A stretch of 64,000 nucleotides of DNA from Anisodus tanguticus (Eukaryota > Streptophyta > Magnoliopsida > Solanales > Solanaceae): assembly GCA_034509755.1 (NCBI GenBank), contig CM067557.1:41598001-41662000 (forward strand), in the 5' to 3' direction. A model generated the notes under the pieces. The model ran no database searches. It was not told the DNA's origin and saw only the letters and a list, made by a program, of their open reading frames with translations. Position 1 is the stretch's first letter. The number at the start of each line of letters is the position of its first letter. This document shows, piece by piece, positions 34,601 through 47,200 of this stretch. Made by a program: the position numbers and the translations under genes.

Positions 34601-36207
34601 GTTGTTGGAGTTACTCTTCCGAAGTTCCAAAACTAAAAGATCGTGCGGAAGGTTCAATTTTACAATTCTCCTTTCTATTCCCCTTCTTTCTTGTCTTTTG
34701 GAGGTCAATGAGGAGGACATAACCGACATGATACGTTGTGGACAAACTGAAATCTGATCGTTAGTCATCAAGATCAAGTCTTGTGTTTAGCTTTCACTAT
34801 TCCTTATTTGTTTTGGTATAGTTGCTTACATATATTCTTCCAAGTAGAATGTTCTTGAACTTTTTTTCTACACTAAGTGTCAATCTGCACTCATGGATTG
34901 AAAATTGAATCTAGTGAATTTGATATCTTCATGTTGCAAGTTCTAGAATCTGGATTAGATTAGTAGAACGTTATCCCAATGTTCTTTTACTACTATACAA
35001 GGATCTACCAGACTACCTCTCAAGTAAAATTGTGGATGCCGGAGCTGAAGATCTAGTTCATTTAATTACCAAGATACCAGATTAACATTGTGATACATAG
35101 TGTATGAGATCCTCAATGATTAACTCTAAATCCCCATATTCCCTGTGAAAGTGGTTTCTCGGAAAATGTTTTTCTGGAAATTTAGTCGGTTTCTTACTTA
35201 TTTTTTGGTGTTCGGTAAATAAGCAGAAAATGTTATTTCAAAAGCATTTGTATATAATCTAGTCAAACACTATTGGAGTTGGCATGGGGGCCTAGGGGTG
35301 TGGGGGTCTTGGGGATGGGGGCTATCGGGTTGAGGGTGGGGTGTGGTGTGTTGAAGGGTGGGTATTAGACAATTAGGTATTAGACAATTAATATGGAATG
35401 TCACTTATGGAATTTGTTTTCCCGACGGAACACTAGTGAAGTCATTTTTCTCATTTTTAAGGAACTTGTATTGCTAGAGGAAATATTTTCCAAAAATTTT
35501 GACCAACCAAACATGAGAAAATTGAAAAATATTTTCTGGAAAATGTTTCCTCCATAACAAACACCCTATGTTTTTAGTCTTTTTCTTTTCCTGTTTCTAG
35601 TTCTTTTGTTTCATTGTTCTCTCCCAAGTCTTGCGTGCTTTTTTATCCTCAGGGCGGGTCTATTCGACAAGAGTTGTTCTATATGCTGAAAGATGAGAAA
35701 GATGTTCACTTCTCCTTTGGAAGTACACTAAAAGGTGGAGTAAAACAAGCAACAAATGGTATGCACTCTTCCAAATTCTGTCTCAACATCGCGGGTGACA
35801 CTCCCTCGTCAAACCGTCTCTTTGATGCTGTTGCAAGTCATTGTCTACCGGTCATCATTAGCGATGAAATCGAGCTTCCCTATGAAGATGTTCTTGACTA
35901 TTCAGAGTTCTCCATATTCGTCCGTACATCAGATGCTCTCAAAGAAAATTTCCTTATAAACTTCATCAGGAGCATCACAAGGGAGGAGTGGACTAGAATG
36001 TGGGAAAGGTTAAAAGATATTGAAAATCTGTTTGAGTATCGGTATCCTTCCAAGGACAACGATGCTGTTCAAATGATCTGGCAAGCTATCGCCCGTAAGG
36101 TTCCTGCTATTAATTTGAAGGTGCATAAATATTCAAGATATTCTCGAACCCCTGTTACGAAGGAAGGAGGGCGGAAGTCATTTCCCTTGCCAAAGAATAT
36201 TTTGTAA
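31670..36207 (+). CDS. GT47 exostosin-family glycosyltransferase (ARAD-like)
   Basis: Two coding exons, 31670-32545 and 35653-36207 (1,431 nt, 476 aa), joined in phase 0 at ...IYRKD|GGSIRQ. The protein is a type II Golgi membrane protein by its layout: a short basic N-terminus, a membrane anchor at about residues 21-38, then a lumenal exostosin domain from about residue 84 (KVYMYDLPPQFHF) to 430. Family landmarks are ADVIFVPFFSS, DHIILAHHPN, ILSDFGR, GMHSSKFCLNIAGDTPSSNRLFDA and the IVSD/ISDEIELPYEDV block, all where nucleotide-sugar binding is expected. The closest group I recognise is ARAD1/2 (proposed pectic arabinan arabinosyltransferases), but donor and acceptor cannot be read from sequence. 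The intron is 3,107 bp and carries a MITE and a solo LTR. Confidence 0.92.
32774..33014. mobile_element. Stowaway-like MITE (GT47 intron)
   Basis: The left CTCCCCCGTCCCAATTTATG and right ATAAATTAGGACGGAGTG ends are inverted copies with a TA next to the left end. The body (AGACTTTTGAAACCTGTGGTC, AGTCAAATTGTTACTAAAT) matches the element at 21566-21766. Confidence 0.75.
33317..34298. mobile_element. Solo LTR, 982 bp (GT47 intron)
   Basis: It begins TGTTGGAAAT and ends TTTTTACCTACA, the TG...CA boundaries of an LTR, and is flanked by an exact 5 bp duplication CTTCA (33312-33316 and 34299-34303). A TATAAATTGA promoter-like motif lies near 33897. It has no internal genes, so it fits a solo LTR left by recombination between two LTRs. 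The class (copia or gypsy) is not determined. A GCC-triplet run lies at 33693-33712. Confidence 0.82.
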
Positions 36208-38870
36208 GCAACTGAACATTCAGTAGGATTTTGAATATTTGTCAACAGCAGAATTTTTGCACAATTTTGGAACACAACCAATGGTTGCAAACAGTATAGT
36301 TTATAGAAACATAGAAAAGAAAGTTGTAATGTTAAAATCTCTGATTGTTGTATCAGATCACTTATCATTGATCAATTTGTTCATCCATTTATGTTTTTTG
36401 ATCTGTTTAACTTCATCTATATGAACTTCAGACAGTTGCGAAACCAGGACTTTCGCTAAGAATGTTCAAGATTCTTTCAATTTCAGTTGACCACCCTTCA
36501 TTGTATGCGGCTATGCCACTGCTTCGCATTAGCCAATACCAGGTCAGACAAAGGAGTGTTGTGGTAGATTAATGAAAAACAAAAAATAGTCTACTATGAT
36601 TAACCTTCTAAACATCAAATGTCGAATAAATATTGAGGATTTATATGGTCAATGCTAATTATGTTTGAACCCGTAACTTTTAAGGTACATTGAACCTTAA
36701 AGATTGAACTCATCAAGTTAAAATCTTAAATTCGCCTCAGCTTGGATGGGAGACAACCTTGCACATCATAGCTGATTCGTGATTGAGCCCGAATGAAGAT
36801 GGTACCAATTTACTCGTTTGGCCATAAAAATTATTCACTTTTTTCGGATTTTTTTTTCACTTTTTTCAAAAATCAGTGTTTGGTCATGAAAATTTCAAAT
36901 ACAACTTCAAGTTGTATTTGAAATTTGAAAAACAATCAAAACCTTGTTGAAAAAGTACATTTCAACAACAAAATGTTATTTGTAAAAACTATGGCCAAAC
37001 ACAACTCCAACCTCAAAAATTTCAAAAAAGGTGTTTTTTTTTTTAGTTTCTATGGCCAAACGCCTACTTATTATTTCTAAAATGAAAGTCTAAAGTTATG
37101 TTTCCTTAGTAAAATGCTCTATGTTTACATATTCAAGAACTTAATTTTCCTTTTTTAACTAATACATCCACATAAATAAACAACAATATTGGGAATCTAT
37201 GTAAGAGATCTGGCCACCAGGCTTGGCATTGATCATTCGCCTGATCCAATGCAAAACAATTTCCAAGAACATTGAGATTTGAGTCTCATCAAATGACTTT
37301 CACCTTTAATTATTTATTTTGATTATTAAAAATAGTTATCTTAAATTTTTTATTATTTCAGAAGTTCAAAGTAGAATTAATTATTTTTTCTCAATTTTAC
37401 TTTTTGACATTAATGAAGATGACACATAAATAAAGTAAATATTTAACAGACAGAGATTATAATTTAGACATAGATAAGGATAAAGTAGGTCAAATACTCC
37501 TAAATAATACTTCTTTACGGGGCGTGTTAACAAACAAAATGATAAATAATTTGAGAGAGAGACACATTACTGTTTTGTCAAAGAATCGAGACTGTACAAA
37601 TGATGGTGCATTATCTATTTTGTTTCGACTCTACTGGACTTACAGTTTCAATTAAAAAAAAACATTTTGTTTACTAATTACAAAAGAAGTAGAATTTAAG
37701 TAATTTTCAACGAAGAATCTGAATTTCCAACCAACACTGGAGGAGTGTGTACGGTAACTACTTATTTCCAATCGACCAAATTAAGTTTAAAAATTATTCA
37801 TAACTAAGTGATAAATTTGCAATTGAAATACACTTGTCTTGTACGAAGTATTTATTAGTTAAATATTTTTTTAATTACATAAGGGTAGGAAAAGGAAATG
37901 AAGGTGGATTACGATGTGAGAATTTGAATCCTCACCAGTAAAAAAGTCTAGAGTAGACAATCGAATGAGCTACTAGATCTTTTCATTAGTTAAATGTTTA
38001 ATTCTGAACAGTTGTATAGTCCCCCACTTTCTTTTTCATTTGTTGGTACTTGGTTCAATTGGAAGTGAAAGCTGAAAAGGAAAAGGAAGGAAGGAAAGGT
38101 GTATATCGAACACCGACTAACAACCATTATTTTTTGTTGGATAAAAGTGTTCTCAAGAATATGCAAAGTCTTTGATAAATGATAGTATGATACTACTAAT
38201 AATTCAATTTCTTTTACCTCAATAATTGGATGTTGAAAGCCAAAAAGGCTGATTGGACACTTCTATTTTGGTGGAGCACAAACTTTATGGCCTGTGAATT
38301 TTTTGTTTGTATTTGGTGTTTGCATCAAATGACATGAATGCACGATGTATATTTTTATATAAGAACATAGAATGCGGAAATAAATATTTTTTTTCATACA
38401 TAATTCACCTACTTTTTTATCTCACTCATAAGATTCAATTTAACTTGTTTGATTTATTCAAATTTGAGTTGAGGGCTTTGAGATTGTTTAATACATTTTG
38501 ACCTAATTTCAGTACAACGTGTTACCTAAAGACGAAAAATACATTTCAAAATTTGTCACATGAATTACTTGAAAGGTGTAATATTTGTTCGCAGTTCCTA
38601 TTTGATATCTGGTAAAGCAAATTTATATTTTCGTTTCCTTGTGAATTGTGATAGACCTGGAATTTCCTTAATTATTTTTATTAACGAAAAAGAATATATA
38701 TACATATATAATTTACTTAATAGGAAAATTATATTCATATTCTAATATCAAAACCTTATTCTAGTAATACAAGAATCCTACAACTATGGTAAGTGTACAA
38801 TACTAATTAATGTAATATTTACCCTAACTAATTACAACAAACATTACCTTAATATTGCCCAAACTCATGG
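36208..38870. other. Intergenic region, GT47 3' flank
   Basis: No gene is recognised. A MITE-like element (about 36815-37070) has ends CGTTTGGCCATAAAAATT and AGTTTCTATGGCCAAACG, inverted with mismatches. The remainder is AT-rich DNA with short reading frames lacking any recognisable protein sequence. Confidence 0.5.
36815..37070. mobile_element. MITE with TTTGGCCATA inverted ends
   Basis: Left GTTTGGCCATAAAAATTATT and right TTTCTATGGCCAAACGCC are inverted. The centre has AATTTCAAATACAACTTCAAG facing CTTGTATTTGAAATTTGAA-like sequence, so the element can fold. Confidence 0.6.
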
Positions 38871-38951
38871 GTTGTTTATTGTACCAAACCCGAGAATAAT
38901 ATACATACGATATACATGTATATGTGGTGTATATCGTATGTATATTTAACA
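38660..38951 (-). repeat. Probable 3' LTR of the copia fragment
   Basis: Read on the minus strand, a purine tract TGAGGGGTG (38960-38952) is followed directly by TGTTAAATATACATAC, the usual polypurine-tract to LTR junction. An internal palindrome (ATACATACGATATACATGTA) lies at 38901-38920. The far LTR end was not fixed and no partner LTR was found in this window. Confidence 0.5.
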
Positions 38952-39961
38952 CACCCCTCAGTCATAGCGGACGGTCTTCGTACGCTGAGACTGTCTCTAA
39001 AATCTTCAAAAAGGGCCGAGGGAAGACCCTTTGTAAAGATGTCTGCAATTTGATACTTGGAAAGGACAAGACAGATGCGTACTTGTCCACGAGCTACCTT
39101 TTCACGAACAAAATGAATGTCCATCTCGATAGATGGCACTAACATTGTCACAATAAACCAAGGTAGCTTTCTGAATAGGACAATGAAGTTCTAAAAATAA
39201 ATTACATAACCAACATGATTCAGAGACCACATTGGTCACCCCTCTATACTCGGCCTCTACACTAGCGGGATAAAGTCGACTGACGTTTTGCAGACCACGA
39301 GACCAAGTTATTACTAAGAAACATACAATAGCCAGACGTAGACTGGCTGGTGTCGGTGTTAGGACAGCCACCCCAATCATCATCTGTATATGAAACCAGT
39401 GTTGACGTCGACGAAGGATATAAATGCAGGTCATAGTCAAGTGTCCCCTGGATGTACCGAAGAATGTGTTTGAGTGCATTCATGTGCTCAACCCTGGATC
39501 ATGCATAAACAAACACACATGTTGTACGATATACGTAATATATGATCTCGTGAACGTAAGATACTGAAGGGCCCCTACAAGACTGCGATAGCGGGTCGGA
39601 TCCTCATATGGTGAGCCAGCCTCAGCACCCAACTTGGGTTAGTATCAACTGGAGTGGAAGTGGACTTACAGGATGACATCTCAGTCCTCTCAATGATCTG
39701 AGTTGCATACTTCCTCTGGGATAAGAACAACCCACCTGCATGACGAGTGACAACAATCCCCAAAAAGTAACTCAAGGGCCCCAAGTCTTTCATAGCAAAC
39801 TCAGAACTGAGCATTGTCATGATAGACTGGCGTAATGCATCAGAAGAGGAAGTCAAGATAATATCATCCACATATAACAATATATATGCGAAGGAAGAAC
39901 CACGACGATATATGAACACTGAATTATCAGACCTGCTGTGATAGAAACCAATAGTCGAAAC

Positions 39962-41776
39962 TAGGGGTGAGCATGGGTACAGGGTACCCAGATACCCGAC
40001 CGGAACCGACACTAACGGGTAGGTTCCAGGTAGATATATTATAATAACGGATAGGTTCCGGGTAGTAAAATTAGGAACCGATCAATGTCGGGTCCAGTTT
40101 CGATTCTGGAAAATAGAGACAAGGTACCCAGACCCGGAATCGATACCCGAAACCTATGAAATATTAAATATTTTTACTTTTTAATTCCATTATTTTTTAG
40201 TTAATAAAAAAAAGAAAAAAAAAGGTCATACTAAAGTACACCATTTAAGGGGGAAAAAACCAAATGCAGAACAATCACTTTCATCATCAAGAAATAAATC
40301 AAATAATACAAAGTGACAATCATAAATAGGGGTGAGCACGGGTACAGGGTATCCAGATACCCGACCGGAACCGACACTAACGGGTAGGTTCCGGGTAGAT
40401 ATATTATAATAACGGGTAGGGTCCGGGTAGTAAAATTAGGAACCGATCAATGTCGGGTCCGGTTCCGGTTCCGGAAAATAGAGACAGAGGTACCGGACCG
40501 GAACCGATACTCCGGAACCTATAAAATATTAAATATTTTTACTTTTTTTAGAAACATTTGGACCACTTTTAACTTTCTCCAAAATTGCACTTTTAACTTT
40601 CTCCAAAATTGTTTGTTGCACGCCTACACATTGATTTTCCCCATCCCAATACGTAATTATTTTAGTTTTTTCACCCCTTTATTCTAGAATGCTCTTTGTG
40701 CCATAAGAGAAAACACCCAAAACTCTCTCAATAACAATGGCGTTTTAGCTACACCACCGAGCTTCATCGTCGTCGTTGTTGAAGCTTTCTCTCAGGTACT
40801 TTCATCGTTGTCGTCATTGAAGCTTCACCTTTGCCTCTTTCTCTCCCTTGGTTGTGTTCACGTCATTCCTAAAATGCATATTGTTCATATCTAACTCTTT
40901 AATTTCTTTTTAATATCATATGCTTCTGTTCTATTTCAGGCGATACTCATCTTCAATTTGTATTACTTTTTTATTTGAAATGTAAATCTATTTTTAAAAT
41001 TTGTGTATATTTTTGTAGTTGTGAAGATGAAATTTAGGGATTTACTAGCATAATAAAGCTTTTCTTTTGTATCGAAGAGCTTATGAACACGAAAATAAGT
41101 TTTTGCGAAGGCTAAAAAACTACTTGATGAAATTATTTTAGAACTCTTTTTTATTCTCATAGGCTTAAAAATTGTTGCTTAATTTGTGTTTTTTATTTAC
41201 AGGGTACCCGGGAACCTACCCGGACCCTGCGGGTCCGGGTAGGTTCCGGGTAATGATTGCTACGGGTAGGTTCCGGGTAGTAAATTTAGGAACCGATCTT
41301 TTATCGGGTAGGGTCCAGGTAGTTAAAAAATGTTAGGGTACCCGGACCCGCTCACCCCTAATCATAAATAGAGAAAAAGCCAAAAGCGGTAGAAAATTGA
41401 AAAGCTTAATTTTTTAAACCATGTACTCCTTTAAGTTATTGAAAAAGAAAGTTGAAACAAAAACCAAAGCAAATCTTTGAAACATTCTTGGGATATTTGC
41501 TCCGAAAGGATTCTTTATGGCAGACGAGTTTATTCCTAAACCAAAGCTGTTTTACGAATGCATTATTTTGCACAAAGAAACACCAATTCCGGGTACCCGG
41601 GAACCTATCCGGAACCACAAGGGCCGGGTAGGTTCCTATGATTGCTACGGGTAGTAAATTTAGGAACTGATTTTTTACTGGGTAGGGTCCGGATAGTAAA
41701 TTTAGGAACTGATTTTTTACTGGGTAGGGTCCGGATAGTTCAAAAAAGTTAGGGTACCCGGACCCGCTCACCCCTA
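39962..41776. mobile_element. Outer non-autonomous hAT-type element with GGGTACC/GGTTCC arrays
   Basis: The ends TAGGGGTGAGC and GCTCACCCCTA are perfectly inverted 11-mers. The flanking 8-mers GTCGAAAC (39954-39961) and ATCGAAAC (41777-41784) agree at 7 of 8 positions. Subterminal DNA is rich in GGGTACC, GGGTAGGTTCC and GGTCCGG units. A 43 bp tandem duplication lies near 41660-41745. It contains a second copy of its own family (40327-41360); without it, about 0.78 kb remains. Non-coding. Confidence 0.9.
40327..41360. mobile_element. Inner hAT-type element of the same family, 1,034 bp
   Basis: An exact 8 bp duplication ATCATAAA flanks it (40319-40326 and 41361-41368), with the same perfect TAGGGGTGAGC ends as the outer element. 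Both subterminal regions carry GGGTAGGTTCCGGGTAG-type arrays. The interior (about 40550-41190) differs from the outer element and looks gene-like: CAATAACAATGGCG followed by CT-rich sequence, a CTCTCAG|GTACTT donor-like site (40795) and an ATTTCAG acceptor-like site (40939). Confidence 0.92.
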
Positions 41777-42480
41777 ATCGAAACATAGTATGCAAACCTC
41801 TTATACCAAGCCCGTGGAGACTGCTTAAGCCTATATAAGGACTTCTTCAACGGACAGACATGATGAGGATATTTGAGATCCTAAACCCCAATGGTTGATG
41901 CATATAGACGGTCTCCTTGAGATAACCATGTAGGAAAGCATTCTTCACATCTAATTGATGAATGAGCCATGCTTTCGAAAGAGCCAAGCTGAGCATAGTG
42001 CGAATGGTAGCCGGCTTTACCACTGGATTAAACGTCTCACCACAATCCACACCAACCTGCTGAGTCTTACCATCACCTACAAGACGAGTTTTATGCCTCG
42101 CAAAAGAACCGTCATAATTGTCCTTATGAGCAAAAATCCACATATACCGAATTATATTAACACCAGATGGACGGGACACCAACTCCCGCGTCTTATTATC
42201 AATAAGAGCATTATATTCGTCGATCATAACAATTTTTCAATTAGGGTCATTTAAAGCGGACACAGGGTTACGGGGTAAGTGTGATTTAAAAATATTAGAA
42301 TTTAAATTAAAATGTCTTTTTGGTTTAAAAATACCCCATTGACTATAAGTGACTGGTCCATGACTCGGGGGAGAATTGAGTGGATGAGTGGGTTATCTGG
42401 TCGCAGGGATGGTTACCGTCGGAGAAGGGGAGGTGGGGATCTGACTTGTTGCCTTGGGGAAAGAGGGGAGATGAGACATT

Positions 42481-43205
42481 TTACCTGTTAAATTATGTCA
42501 CTTAAATTAAAACTGATTTAGTAGTTATTAAGTTTAGGTCTTGTGGTACCAAGGAAACCTAAGCTTTCTGATGGAACACCACTTTCTTAAAATCACAAAT
42601 GGCTATCCTAACATGTCAGGAACACATGCAAGTAGAAGAGAAGAGAAGAGAAGAGAAAGAGAGAGAAGAGAAAAGAGAAAAGAGAAAGAAAGTGCCAAAG
42701 GCAAAGTGGCTATTTAAAGTGGGCCAAAACTGGATGGGATGGGACTATATGTATTCAGCAAAAAAAAAAAAAAGGGAGAACAACACAAAATACCCATCAA
42801 ATCTAAACTAGTTACCCGTTTATGCTCTCACTAAAACTATTTACATCAATATCTTTTTGTCAGTAAATAATTACCCGAGCTATCCCTATACGAAGAGTTT
42901 CTATTTTTTTATTTTTTAAAAGAAGAGTTTCTATTTCTCACCGTGTATTGCTGCGTGACTAAGGCATTAGTTGTTCTGATTTCTGACTGTGAAGTAGCAT
43001 TAATAAAAATATAAAAAATTAAGCAATTTAACTACAATAAAAAGTAATTAAAAAATATTAAATTCACTAGATTTCTTATTAAAATCTAATTTAATACAAA
43101 TAAATTTTCTAAATTCTTTTTCTGCATATTCAAACAAAATTTATATCTAAAATATGAGTTTATTTTTTATAATTATTTCACAAGTAAACTTAGGACATAC
43201 ATTTA
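42481..43205. other. Intergenic with purine microsatellite
   Basis: No gene. A GAGAA/GAAAA purine run spans about 42634-42690, followed by an A run (42760-42773). The rest is AT-rich. Confidence 0.5.
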
Positions 43206-43206
43206 T

Positions 43207-44250
43207 TCAGTCAGTATATGATATATAGGCATCATAGGGGATGAGTAGTGTTGGAATGAATCTGCCATCTATGATACCTTATTAGTATATGATATATACC
43301 ATGTGAGAATCATAAAGGACTGACAAGTTTTTTCGTGCAGTAATGAATCAATCTTTTATGATACAATATCAGTATATAATATATACCATGTGGATATCAT
43401 AGAGGACTGAGAAGTATTTTTTAAATTTTTAAGAAATGAACTAGTCTCTATGATACCATGTCAGTATATGATATATACCATGTGGTATAATAGATGACTG
43501 AGCTTTTCATTGAAGAACTTCAGCAGTCCTTCATGATACCATCATGGTATATACCATCTTAGTATATTTTTATACAATGATGGTGTCATGAAGGACTGTT
43601 GAAGAATGTTTCATTGAAAGAATGCAACAGTCTTGCATGATACCATATCAGTATATTTTTATACCATGATGGTATCATGAAGGACTGTTGAAAAGTGTTT
43701 AATTGAAGGATTGCAATAGTCCTGCATGATACCATTATAGTATATTTTTATATCATAATAATATCATGGAGGACTAGAGACTTTTATTAAAGGACTTCAA
43801 CAGTCCTTCATGATACCACCATGGTATATACTATCTTTATATATTTTTATACCATGATGGTATCACATAGGACATTTGAAGAGTGTTTAATTGAAGTACT
43901 ACAATAGTCCTGCATGATATCATCTCAATATATTTTTATACCATGATGATATCATGGAGGACTGAAGACTTTTATTCAAAGGCTTCAGTAGTCGCTCATG
44001 ATACCATCATGATATTTACCAACTCAATATATTTTTATACCATGATGGTATCATGAAGGACTGTTGAAGAGTGTTTCATTGAAGGACTGTAATAGTCCTG
44101 CATGATACCATCTAAGTATAATTTTATATTATGATGGTATCATGGAGGACTATTGAAAGTGTTTCGTTGAAGGATTGTAGTGCTGAATGATAACATCTCA
44201 ATATTGTTTTACACCATGTGGGTATTATAATATACTGTAATAGTATACTT
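43207..44250. repeat. Tandem array of palindromic GATACCATSATGGTATC units
   Basis: ATGATACC or a close variant recurs about 11 times (near 43270, 43358, 43450, 43532, 43636, 43725, 43809, 43913, 43997, 44101, 44186). Spacing in the later part alternates between about 104 and 85 bp, making a ~188 bp higher-order unit. Each unit holds inverted pairs such as GATACCATCATGGTAT and ATACCATGATGGTATCAT, and closes with AAGGACTGTTGAAGAGTGTT or CTTCAACAGTCCTTCATG, which also pair. No protein frame runs through it. Its family is not recognised. Confidence 0.85.
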
Positions 44251-47200
44251 CAACTGCTATTGATTTGATATACTATATGCTAGAATAAATTATATTTTGA
44301 GATATAAAAATAAAATAAATAGAAAGATAATAACTTATTCATTTTATTGAAAAAGATAAAGGAAAAAAAATACAATTAAAAAGGGAGAAAAAATAAACGA
44401 AAATCACATGAAATTTTAAAAAAATAATTAGAAAAAGGTGAATGAAACTAGATTATGAAGATAAAAAAGAAACAAGTAATAAGAAAATAAAAGTAGAAAA
44501 AAGAAAAAAAAATGAAAAAGAAAGAAGTTAGAGTTAAATATATAATCAGATTATGGTGAAAATAAAATAAAATATAGTATGAAAAATAAATGAACAAAAA
44601 AAGAGAAAAAATAAATGAATAAAAGAAAGAAAAGAACATAAGAAGTAGAGATAAAAAAAGGAAAAAATTAAATAGAAAAGAAGAAATAAAGAAATAAAAA
44701 AAAGAAATTAGAAAAAAGGGAAATGAAAGAAGCAGTTGAACAATGGGTAAATTGGTTGGGGTATGCCGCGTAATTAGTTTTAGGGGTATGAAAAATAAGA
44801 AGAATAGAAATACATAATACTTTGTTTTAAGGGGTATAATCGTAGTTTTTCCAAAAAAAACCCCATAAGGCCTGACTCATAAAGCGAAAGCGAAAGCGAA
44901 AGCTCACACAGCCCATGACACTAAAATTGATTTAAGATCTTACTCCTATATTGTTTGATAAAAATAAATATCACATAAATATCAAAAGAAGATGAAACAA
45001 AGGGCAAACATAATAAAAACCTCATATAATTCCGATGAAATTTGAGTTAAAACTTAATTATGTCATACTTCCATAACTTTAAGGTTCTTTACATCAATGA
45101 TGAAGCTAGAATTTTTGTTAAAGGTTTTCGAATTTATATAATAGTATATATATTAAGAGTGTTCAATATGTAATATATATTTATAATATGTAATAATTGC
45201 CATGTTTACCTAGTTGAACACCCTTGCTGGACGGTGGCTCTGCCACTACTTTGCACCAAGTTGATAAGTCGAAGATTTGAGTCGCGTGTAGAAAAAAATA
45301 AGTAAGAATACTGTTAAACTGAAAAATTATACCTACCTCAAAAGCACAAAATAACGAACTGGAACGGGGTGGGGGTAAAGGGGTTTAGGGCCCTCAAGTC
45401 CCCCTTTGCTTTTGTGCCTAAGGTATAAGAATCGTTATAGTACCTATTAAAATTTTAGGTTAGATGCATAAGTGTTTGCCATATGGTTCTCTATGTATTG
45501 TTTTATGTTGCTCGAATACTTTAAAATGTATGAGGTTTGTCTCGAATCTTTTAAAAATATTACAATATTTTTTAAAGAATTCAAGCACATAAGCATTATT
45601 TGAGATGGAAGATAACAAAAGGGAAAGGAAAAGCAAATAAGATGAAGGAAATTTGTTCTTAGTATTTTTTTTAGTTCTTTTGTGCAAAACAAATACTCCT
45701 AAGTCCTAACTGAGTATTATTTCCATTCATCCATTATTTTCTTTTCCTTTCATTTCTTTTACTAATTACCAAATAGTAAAATATACTTCGTTTAAAGTCT
45801 AATGCTAGAGTCTTTCTTATTCTTTTCTATACTGACTTGGCAATCTCTTTGATCTTGAAAAGCCAAAGGTATAGTATATCTAAACATGATTTATTATACC
45901 CCAAAAAAGAGTAACAACAGAAGATGTGTATTTTATCTGGAACCAATTTGATTATTTTATTTTATATGGTACAAATAAATTTAATAACTTCTACAGAAGC
46001 AACTGCATAGGAATTAGTTTGTTTCTTGAAATGAAAATCTATAGACATGAAGATTTAACAGGAAATGCTATGAGTTATATAATTTGTATTTGTGGCGGGT
46101 ATCTACTTTCTCCTTCTCGTTTTAACACTTTAACGCTCATTAAGAAAATAATAAATACAAGGTGTAATTTACTAAATTAACCTTATTTAATAATATTAGA
46201 TTGATTGATTCTCGCTCTTAAATAAGGTGCATATTCTTTAATATTAAAGATATAGTTAAAAATAATTATCAATTTTAGTCTTGAATTCTGCGGGACAATT
46301 ATGCTTTTAAACCAAAATAACTGTTATTTTGGGATGGAAATAATAGTAAATTAATCAAAGTGTGCTGAAGTTTTTTGTACACAAAAAGAAGTTTCTTCAA
46401 TCAATTTGACCAAAGGAAAGTGACAACAGAGGGTGTGGTATGTGCACACTTATATTTATTCTGGTGTTTATTAACTGTCACTTCTTTGCAGCCTTAGTAT
46501 GTCAGTCAAGATTTATATTTTTTCTCTTCATAAAGACTAGAAATATTTCATTATACTGTACTCTTGAGGAAAATATTTTAAAAGTAAAAATAAATTTAGT
46601 CTCTTAACAATTATTTGAAGTTTGAAGAAGAATAGTTGGTGAAGTTTATCTCTGAAGTTATCTGTAAAAAGAAAGAGCATTTGGTGTTTTACTTCATTTG
46701 AAGGTTTCCATGTTTTTTTCTTCCTTCTGTTTTCTTGAAGTTCCTCCAAGTTTTTCTGCAAAACAGGTACTTTCCAAGACTATGAGATATTCATGCTTGT
46801 TATTGTATTCTTTTTTAAAATGCAGATATGTCTTTACGCAGTTTACATAAGTTAAATTTAGCTATTATGAGTATATATTTAATTTTGTACACCTTAACAC
46901 AAGTGAGAAGTAACTATGCACACCTTCGCCAAATTTCTGGCTCCGCCACTAGTTATGATGGAGTGATAAGTAATTTTTCATCGTTAACCGGAGGCTTCGG
47001 TTTGAGCCCTGAATATGAAATCGCCTTAGTTAGGAGGCTTTACATCAGTAGTTTTTTTCCTAATTATGCTATTAATAGTCTTTTAGTACTTTATAAAAAA
47101 ATTTGAGGTGATTATCCCATTATGTGAAGGATAAGGATGGTGATACATTGTACTTAAGTGTTCTGTGTTTCTCAAGATTTCCTCCTCTCTTACATTTCCT

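Larger units (their letters stand above)
38951..42480 (-). pseudogene. Copia reverse transcriptase/RNase H remnant
   Basis: Read on the minus strand. A Ser/Pro-rich linker (about 42478-42370) leads to GIFKPKRHF and ALNDPN, a TGA where the family has Trp, then the RT start VMIDEYNALIDNKT, DNYDGSFARHKTRLV and DVKNAFLHGYLKETVYM. Sequence resumes beyond the inserted element with LLYVDDIILTSS (the catalytic YVDD, about 39880) and MKDLGPLSYFLGI. RNase H follows (LKHILRYIQGTLDY, TDDDWGGCPNTDTSQSTSGY, SVEAEYRGV) with several frameshifts, ending IADIFTKGLPSALFEDFRDSL near 38970. It is split at YYVS/TIGF by the element 39962-41776. Gag, protease and integrase are absent. Confidence 0.9.

Noticed and set aside
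43207..44250. CRISPR-like array
   Set aside because: Units are palindromic, vary in sequence, lack unique spacers of constant size, and this is plant nuclear DNA.
44448..44639. Phe/Tyr-rich membrane-protein-like frame on the minus strand
   Set aside because: It is the complement of an A-rich low-complexity stretch; composition alone explains the hydrophobicity.
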